Of a stretch of 14,070 nt of DNA, positions 9,104 through 14,070 are shown one piece after another; position 1 is the stretch's first letter; the number at the start of each line of letters is the position of its first letter. The notes beneath the pieces were generated by a model that saw only the letters and a list, made by a program, of their open reading frames with translations, did not search any database and was not told the origin of the DNA. The position numbers and the translations under genes were made by a program. The stretch comes from Monoraphidium neglectum. Lineage: Eukaryota > Chlorophyta > Chlorophyceae > Sphaeropleales > Selenastraceae. The DNA is taken from NCBI RefSeq assembly GCF_000611645.1, contig NW_014013577.1:3166-17235 (forward strand). The letters are read 5' to 3'.

Positions 9104-9650
9104 TACCAGTTGATTGCACTTGCGCTCTCGGCTCTAGGCTAGCGGGCTAGCTGGTGCTGTGCGTGTGTGATCATCAGGCAGCCAGCCACCAAGTCCCCAG
9201 GCCTTGATTTGACACTGCTTTTGAAGCCATATGCATCGCAGCCTCAGAGAGAGTGATTCAGCTTGAGGTATATATTTCATCCAGAGGCGGCATCACAATG
9301 TTCACACCCACACTACTACAGCATCGTGCTCAGCCGCTTGTTTGGGGACAGGACAGTGGGCGATCGCAGTCGTGCACTTTCTGCTTTGTGACGGACCTGG
9401 TCAATCCATAAGAGTTATTATGCAGCATCACATCACCAAGGGAGACTGACAGCGTAGTACGTATATGCAGTACAAACTTCTTTGACCAACAGCGTGAATC
9501 GGTTATCTGCGTGCGCTGCCGTGGGGTTGCGCTTGCACGTATTCATACAGTGCGGCGCTCGCTCGGCCGTTGACAAGCATCCTGCAATTGTGGGTGCGGC
9601 CTAGTCCAGGCATGCAGGGCAGCACGTGACGCTAGACGAGGCAAGGTCAA

Positions 9651-9666
9651 GGGAGTGGCCACTCCC
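9651..9666. repeat. 16-bp perfect palindrome
   Basis: GGGAGTGG is followed directly by its reverse complement CCACTCCC. It lies in the convergent intergenic region, just downstream (in minus-strand sense) of the candidate exon at 9686-9790. No role is assigned. Confidence 0.8.
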
Positions 9667-9685
9667 ACGGGAACAAGCTACGTAC

Positions 9686-9790
9686 CATGTTTGAGAAGGA
9701 TCAGCAGCGCACCCCGGCCCCAGCGGTAGGTGCCCACGGCAGCAAACCATGGCAGCAGATGCGACGCCCACAGGCAGGCCGCACCCAAAA
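9686..9790 (-). other. Candidate orphan exon encoding a hydrophobic segment
   Basis: On the minus strand a CTTTCAG acceptor is followed by 105 bases and a GTACGT donor. The enclosed frame (phase 1-1) reads LGAACLWASHLLPWFAAVG then TYRWGRGALLILLKHG, two hydrophobic stretches that resemble membrane segments. I could not find convincing neighbouring exons or a family match. It may be a real exon of an unrecognised membrane-protein gene, a relic, or chance. Confidence 0.22.
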
Positions 9791-9954
9791 CTGAAAGCAC
9801 TTCCCCATGCTCCTGGCTGGAAGGGCGCTTGACAGCTACCAGCCTCTGTGAGTGGCACGCCTGCCCCGGGCGTCTGTTGAGGCCGCACCACGCATGGGTG
9901 GACTGCGTTACCCGAAAGAGCTGCCGTAAAAGCATCTCGCTGCCGCTCTCAAAC

Positions 9955-9970
9955 CCAGGGTCACCCCTGG
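9955..9970. repeat. Small perfect hairpin
   Basis: CCAGGG (9955-9960) and CCCTGG (9965-9970) flank a four-base TCAC loop. It is isolated in intergenic sequence. Confidence 0.5.
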
Positions 9971-10625
9971 CAGGTTGCCCCACACCGCTCCGTCCAGATA
10001 AGAGCAGGTTACTAGTCAAAGAACGACATAGGAATGCATGCCAGTGCATGCAAATTTGTAAGCTGAAGTATCAGGCGGCATCGATGCACAGCTTAGCGAC
10101 AAATTTAGGGCACTACGCCACATACAAACACCCGGTCCGGCGGCAGCAAGATCGCAGGCTGTGCACGATGGCGGCTTGCACATGCGTTCAGCGTGGCTAA
10201 CTCGCTGATGGGACATAGGGAGCGCAGCTGCTGTAGTCAAAAGCAGCGCAACAGCAGCTCACAAGCGTGTCGCTCGGCATCCATTGTGGAATTACCACTG
10301 GTCAAAGCAAGAACAGGCCCACGGTTCAGATGGCTGCAAGCAAGGTGCCAACGTGCATACGCTGGAACAAAAGCGCACCAGCACCGACGAGATCTTAGGG
10401 CAAACCGCAGCTTCGCAGCTGAAACAACCTGGCACAACCTAGTTGCCAGTGCTTGACGCAAGCAACGGCTTCCACTAGAGAGAAAGATGCTGCCTGTACC
10501 CTCTGCTCGCTGCTGTGTACTGGTCGATGCATGTGCTGCAACGGGGCTCAACCCCATGGCAGACTTTCTATCACAATCAGCGCGGATGAGGGGAGGAAGC
10601 CATGCTGCCTGCGGCCAACTTCTTA

Positions 10626-11509
10626 TCAGAACAGCAGCCGCCACGGGACCACAGCGGGCGTGGTGGTGAGGTACACATCACCCTTGTCGGCGACGCGCTT
10701 GGCCTTGCGAGCGTCGCGCTCCTGGAGGGAGGCCAAGTTGAGGAGCACTGCGATGGGTGTTGCAGGGCGGAGGCACACAAGTCAGGTGAGAATGTGATGG
10801 GAGGCAGATCGGGGGGATCTGACCACAACGGGCTGGCGCCCAGCTCAGCTTTCAAATATGCGCCAGGGGCAAGCCGGTCGCAAGCGGCGCCGTGGGCAGG
10901 CGCGCTTGCTCGTGGTGTGCAGTGTGTATGCGTGCGGGACGCATGCGGTGAGGGCGCGACTCACTGGTCCAGGCGAGAGGAAAGAAAGCCAGAGGCGCTG
11001 GTGGGGTGCCGCTGATGAGGGCGAAAGAGCTGTAGCGCATCCAAGCGCCAAACCAGTTGATGTGCCTTGCCAGGCGGAACGGGCCGCCCGTGACGGAGGC
11101 GCCCGGCTTGGCGCTCTTGGCCCCGTCCTTGTAGAAGTCTGTTGAATTGATTTAATATGTGGTTGGATGTGTGGTTATTGAAGATACACAGACAAGGTGC
11201 ATTGGGCTTTCCGGTGTGCCGAACAGCGTTCTCGAAGGCTGCATCAGTGGCTGAACCGCAAGAGCCTTGCCAGACCGCCAAACCTGGGCGGGGTGGCTGA
11301 TGCGCGTGCGCAAGCGACCGCGTGTCGACAACGCACCCGCTGCACAGTTGATCAGGCTGCCCCAGGCAAAGAGCATGATGGATGCTGTCACGAGCCAGGG
11401 CTGGGGCTCGTCGGTGCTCTTGAAGGCGTAGTAACCAGGCAAGGCGTAGCCTGAGAAAGCAATGCGTGCGCGCACATGCGTGTGTTGAGTGTGTCTGCAA
11501 GTGTATTGG

Positions 11510-11549
<40 letters not shown>

Positions 11550-11587
11550 GTGTGTGTGTGTGTGTGCGCGCGCGCGTGCGTGCGTGG

Positions 11588-11618
<31 letters not shown>

Positions 11619-12525
11619 TGTGTGTGTGTGCGTGTGTTAGCTTGCGTGTGAGAGAGAGGGTGTGTTTGTCAACGACAGTGTTTCGGTGGGTGAGAAGATG
11701 AGGCAGCATAGGTGTGCAAGTCTGCAGTACCAGTATGCCAGCAGGATGAGCAGCCATGCACAGCGCCAAGAACACCCCTTGCAGCACGTCTCACCAGGGC
11801 CAACGGTCAGAAAGGTGGTGAGGATGAAGGGGATGGAAAAGTCACCGGGACCAAAAACGGTGTTGCCCCAGGTGGGCGACAGCCGCTGGTGCAGGAACCA
11901 CCAAGCAAGATAGGTGCAGTGGAGAGCAACATAGATCCTGCATGCAGGCATGGGGTGCAGGTTGCCATGTGTTGCTGAGCGTGTATGTTTGAGAGAGAGC
12001 GAGTGTGTGAGTGTGTATGCGCGCACGTATGCTGATGTGTTGGGTTGAGGAGGCTGCCACAACATCGGGCAACAAGGTCACACGGGCACAGCAGGCGACT
12101 AGTCCGCACTGTCAGGCACGTAAGCGTATTCATAGCAGCATTCAACGCTGGATAGCTACACTCTAGCTGCTGCGAGTCCTGTTGAGAGTTGCAGACTGCC
12201 CAGAGGGCGGCCCTGCCACGCACCATGCCCTTAGTGTCTGGAATCCGAAGTGGTAAGCAAACCCAACGATGCAAGCGAGGGTGGCCACCTGCGGGTAGGG
12301 CAGAAGCGGTGCAGGCGTTCCCGCGATTTCACCACTCAGGCGTTGCGAGAGAGGAGGCTGCGACAGCCTCTACATCATCAGCACCGCCAAGTGCTGATGA
12401 TGAGCCAAGCCAAGTTTCTGGGGCTGCGGCCTCGAGGAGGTTCTGTTGAATGCATGGCTGATTCGCGCCCCATCTCCACTTGCCTTGCACGCATTGATGA
12501 TGCTGATGAGGCTAATGTTGACCAT
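10626..12525 (-). CDS. DUF1295 / steroid 5-alpha-reductase-like membrane protein, 6 exons
   Basis: Exons in transcript order: 12525-12484, 12288-12224, 11937-11795, 11450-11337, 11138-10965, 10747-10626 (TGA); 660 bases, 219 residues, all phases agree. Several hydrophobic segments are visible (ATLACIVGFAYHFGF, ALHCTYLAWWFL, FSIPFILTTFLTVG, TASIMLFAWGSLIN). Near residues 141-160 the motif GPFRLARHINWFGAWMRYSS matches the RxxRHxNxFG signature of the DUF1295 / steroid 5-alpha-reductase C-terminal superfamily, preceded by an INCAADFYKDGAK segment. Related enzymes are membrane NADPH-dependent reductases; the substrate and even catalysis are unproven here. The ATG at 12525 has A at -3 and G at +4. 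An upstream in-frame initiation at 12654 would need a non-conserved 43-residue extension. Intron 1 is of GC-AG type; intron 3 holds a microsatellite. The C-terminus is hydrophilic and basic (ERDARKAKRVADKGD), then a short end. Confidence 0.85.
11511..11638 (-). repeat. GT / GC / GCGT composite microsatellite in intron 3 of the DUF1295-type gene
   Basis: On the plus strand GT (11511-11566, one GC interruption), alternating GC (about 11565-11576), GCGT tetranucleotides (to about 11620) and GT again (to 11638). The gene is on the minus strand, so its transcript carries the CA/CGCA complement. The order and the internal GTGGG interruption resemble the tract at 8065-8238. Confidence 0.9.
12289..12483 (-). 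other. GC-AG intron (intron 1 of the DUF1295-type gene)
   Basis: The donor reads AAG|GCAAGT, the standard consensus for GC-AG introns, and the acceptor is CCCTACCCGCAG. Both flanking exons are phase 0 and the joined protein reads NACK-VATLACIVGF. No GT donor in a useful position was seen. It lies near the protein's N-terminus. Confidence 0.65.
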
Positions 12526-13035
12526 TTTGGCCCGGCCTGGCAGCAAGAGGGTGCAACAGCGCAGTGGGGGAGCGGGTGAGGAGGCCACCACACACGCCCG
12601 GGGGCGCCGTCCGCTACGCACGCAATCAGCCGCTCTCTCAGTCTCCTCCTCCAAATAGAGAGGGTTCGATCATCACACCTGTTTCCGATGCCCCTTGGTG
12701 TGTATTGTGGGGCGCGCGGTCGTCCGATGATGATCGAAAATGATGGAACCAGGAGCGCGGTGTGGTGGCGCTGTTGCACGATAATAAGATGTTATTAATG
12801 CGTTTTACTTGACTGTGCCAGGCATCGACGGTGGTTGCTCTGATTTTTTGGAGAACACGTATGCTGCAATGGACAACCCCCTGCGCGGCCCACCATAAAT
12901 ATGATTTGCGAAGCATCTGTTTCATCAATTGGAAATTTATTACCGCTCGTCATCGCAATCGTCACCCGAGTGCATCATATGATCACCAGTCGCATAGCAC
13001 AACACGCACAAGGACAGGCCACACAGCTCTGAACG
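12526..13035. promoter_or_regulatory. Divergent intergenic region between the DUF1295-type gene and the DEG8-like gene
   Basis: About 510 bases separate the two divergent start codons. The half nearer the minus-strand gene is GC-rich with CTC/CCTCC runs. The centre and right are AT-richer, with AATAAGATGTTATT (inverted AATAA/TTATT) near 12783-12796 and a CATAAATATG TATA-like run at about 12893-12902, roughly 135 bases before the plus-strand ATG. Promoters for both genes are expected here, but no element is proven. Confidence 0.45.
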
Positions 13036-14008
13036 ATGCTGGAGGCATGGCAGAAAACGGCGCGGTTGAAAGCCACACCGATCACGTGCACAGCGAGGGG
13101 CGCATGGCATGCCGCCACCTGCAGCAGCAGCCAGCGGCGCCGGTGCATGCGGCCCCCTCATGCAGAGCCCATGGAAGTGCCCCAGGCCGCTCCTGATCTG
13201 CGTGCCTGTCAGCATGCACTACCCCGGCGCCAGGCGCTGCAGCAGCTGGCGGCCATTGGTGCTGCACTGTGCTCGCAAGGAGTTGTACCCACAAGCGCGT
13301 GTGCCCTGACAGTGGCGGACGTCACCCCTCCGGTCGTCGCGGCAACCCCTTTGCCGCCACGCGAGCAGGCAATTGTTGATGGTGAGACGCTTGGGCACAC
13401 GCTGGCGGTGGCCGGTTCGACGCCTGTCAGCCACACTGATTACGGCCGCTCACACAAACATCGATTCCTCTCCTGATGCCAGCCCGAGCAGTGCGCCATG
13501 CGGTGCTAGGACGGCCCCTTTGCATGTGAATTGCGCGTTTGCCTTCGTTTTACTCCTCTACCATGCAGTATTTGACACCGCGACATACTCAGTGGTCAAT
13601 GTGTTCGATGTTGCCCTCCAGGTTGGGGCAGGCCGGGGGGGGGGGGGAGCTTTGGCCAAGCAGATGAGAAAAGGGAGATTCAGGGCCCGATCGCTCGACC
13701 CCTTGAGCTTCTTCGTTGGTGCTGCGCCCATCCGTGCAGCTGCTGCCCTCCGGTCCCACACGGCAGCCCGCGGCGCGCCCCTCGGGCGCAACGGCGCCGC
13801 GCCGACCGGCCCCCACCCAATGCCCCGGCTCCCCGGCGCGCCGCCCGGCCCTCGTTGCCGCCCCAGGGCCGCGCCGCCAGCGCGCTGGACGTGGAGGTAC
13901 CCGAGGGCAACGGCTCCGGCGTGGTGTGGGACGTGCGCGGCAACGTGGTGACGAACTACCACGTCCTGGCCAGCTCTATGGCCAAGCTGGGGGTTGACAA
14001 GGACCCTG
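13036..14008 (+). CDS. DEG8: DEG8-like thylakoid-lumen serine protease, 5' part
   Basis: Exons: 13036-13381, 13569-13621, 13867 to about 14008, then beyond the window. The joined frame reads EQAIVD-VFDTATYSVVNVFDVALQ-GRAAS, then LDVEVPEGNGSGVVWD and TNYHVL. The pairing of TYSVVNxFDV with PEGNGSGVVWD is typical of plant DEG8 rather than DEG1, and H165 of TNYHV is the first residue of the His-Asp-Ser triad; Asp and Ser would lie downstream. The first exon has a basic, Ser/Thr/Ala-rich start like a chloroplast transit peptide, then RRQALQQLAAIGAAL...SACA with twin Arg at 64-65 and a likely lumenal cleavage after A90. DEG8 proteases degrade damaged photosystem II proteins (known for the family). 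The ATG at 13036 (A at -3) is the only in-frame ATG found at the start of the exon; an intron in the transit-peptide region cannot be excluded. The last donor (G|GTGGGG) is tentative. Confidence 0.82.
13622..13866 (+). other. Second intron of the DEG8-like gene with poly-G run
   Basis: Donor GTTGGG at 13622 and acceptor CCCCAG at 13861-13866, phase 0. A G-run of about ten bases lies close to the donor, and another G-run follows the next tentative donor near 14009-14020. G-rich runs near donors may form quadruplexes or act as splicing enhancers; this is inference. Confidence 0.7.
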
Positions 14009-14070
14009 GTGGGGGGGGGGCGTTTGGGGAGGGGGTGTTGGCGTTGAGCAGGGGGCGCTGGGTCTTGGGG

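Larger units (their letters stand above)
8838..10625. other. Intergenic stretch between convergent genes, no confident gene
   Basis: This separates the 3' ends of the flavin reductase-like gene and the minus-strand DUF1295-type gene. It contains a possible algal polyadenylation signal (9099-9103), a TATATATT run near 9269, a 16-bp palindrome (9651-9666), a small hairpin (9955-9970), paired TGCATGC motifs near 10035-10051, and one candidate minus-strand exon (9686-9790). Open frames are short and their codon use is not clearly gene-like. No tRNA was recognised. Confidence 0.5.

Noticed and set aside
9298..9411. 37-codon ATG frame just after a TATATATT run
   Set aside because: The TATA run is too close to the ATG for a normal leader, and the peptide has no recognisable features.
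11637..11794. Exon continuation with a hydrophobic AWLLILLAYW stretch after the third exon of the DUF1295-type gene
   Set aside because: The frame reads on but has no donor of the phase needed for the next exon. The GTGAGA donor at 11794 gives a phase match and a continuous conserved protein. Retention as an isoform remains possible.
12660..12675. Second GGTTCGAT B-box-like match
   Set aside because: No A-box or cloverleaf pairing could be drawn around it.
13405..13432. tRNA-like GGTTCGA box
   Set aside because: The flanking bases do not form a T-stem or acceptor stem, and the site lies in intron 1 of the DEG8-like gene.

Overview
The window looks like nuclear DNA from a green alga (chlorophyte, possibly a trebouxiophyte). 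The genes are GC-rich and split by many introns of about 170-560 bases with strong GTGAGx/GTGGGx donors and CAG acceptors. Introns carry long GT/CA/GCGT microsatellites, and one gene is a DEG8-like protease with a chloroplast thylakoid-lumen targeting sequence. I assembled four spliced gene models by hand. Every junction used preserves the reading frame. The species is not determined.

Layout: (1) 115-4808, plus strand, cut at its 5' side: eight exons encoding at least 1030 residues of a cysteine-rich protein built from 15 tandem modules, each with a Cys-Cys pair. I do not recognise this family; it is the most novel item here. (2) 4809-6689: no convincing gene; a 3' hairpin, other small inverted repeats and the putative promoter of the next gene. 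(3) 6690-8837, plus: a four-exon, 284-residue, N-terminally anchored flavin reductase-like (FMN-binding split-barrel) protein. Its third intron is a dense GT/GC/GCGT/CT/CA microsatellite tract. (4) 8838-10625: about 1.8 kb with no confident gene, but one candidate exon on the minus strand. (5) 12525-10626, minus: a six-exon, 219-residue multi-membrane-segment protein of the DUF1295 / steroid 5-alpha-reductase C-terminal type, with a GC-AG first intron and a microsatellite in its third intron. (6) 12526-13035: a divergent intergenic region. (7) 13036 to about 14008 and beyond the window, plus: the 5' part of a DEG8-like thylakoid-lumen serine protease, including its catalytic histidine.

The four genes show no common pathway and read as ordinary eukaryotic neighbours, each with its own control region. 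The modular Cys-rich protein is probably extracellular or in the secretory pathway: it has many paired cysteines, several N-glycosylation sequons and no membrane segment in the visible part. Its exon-module correspondence, two module classes and mixed exon organisation are the features most worth follow-up.
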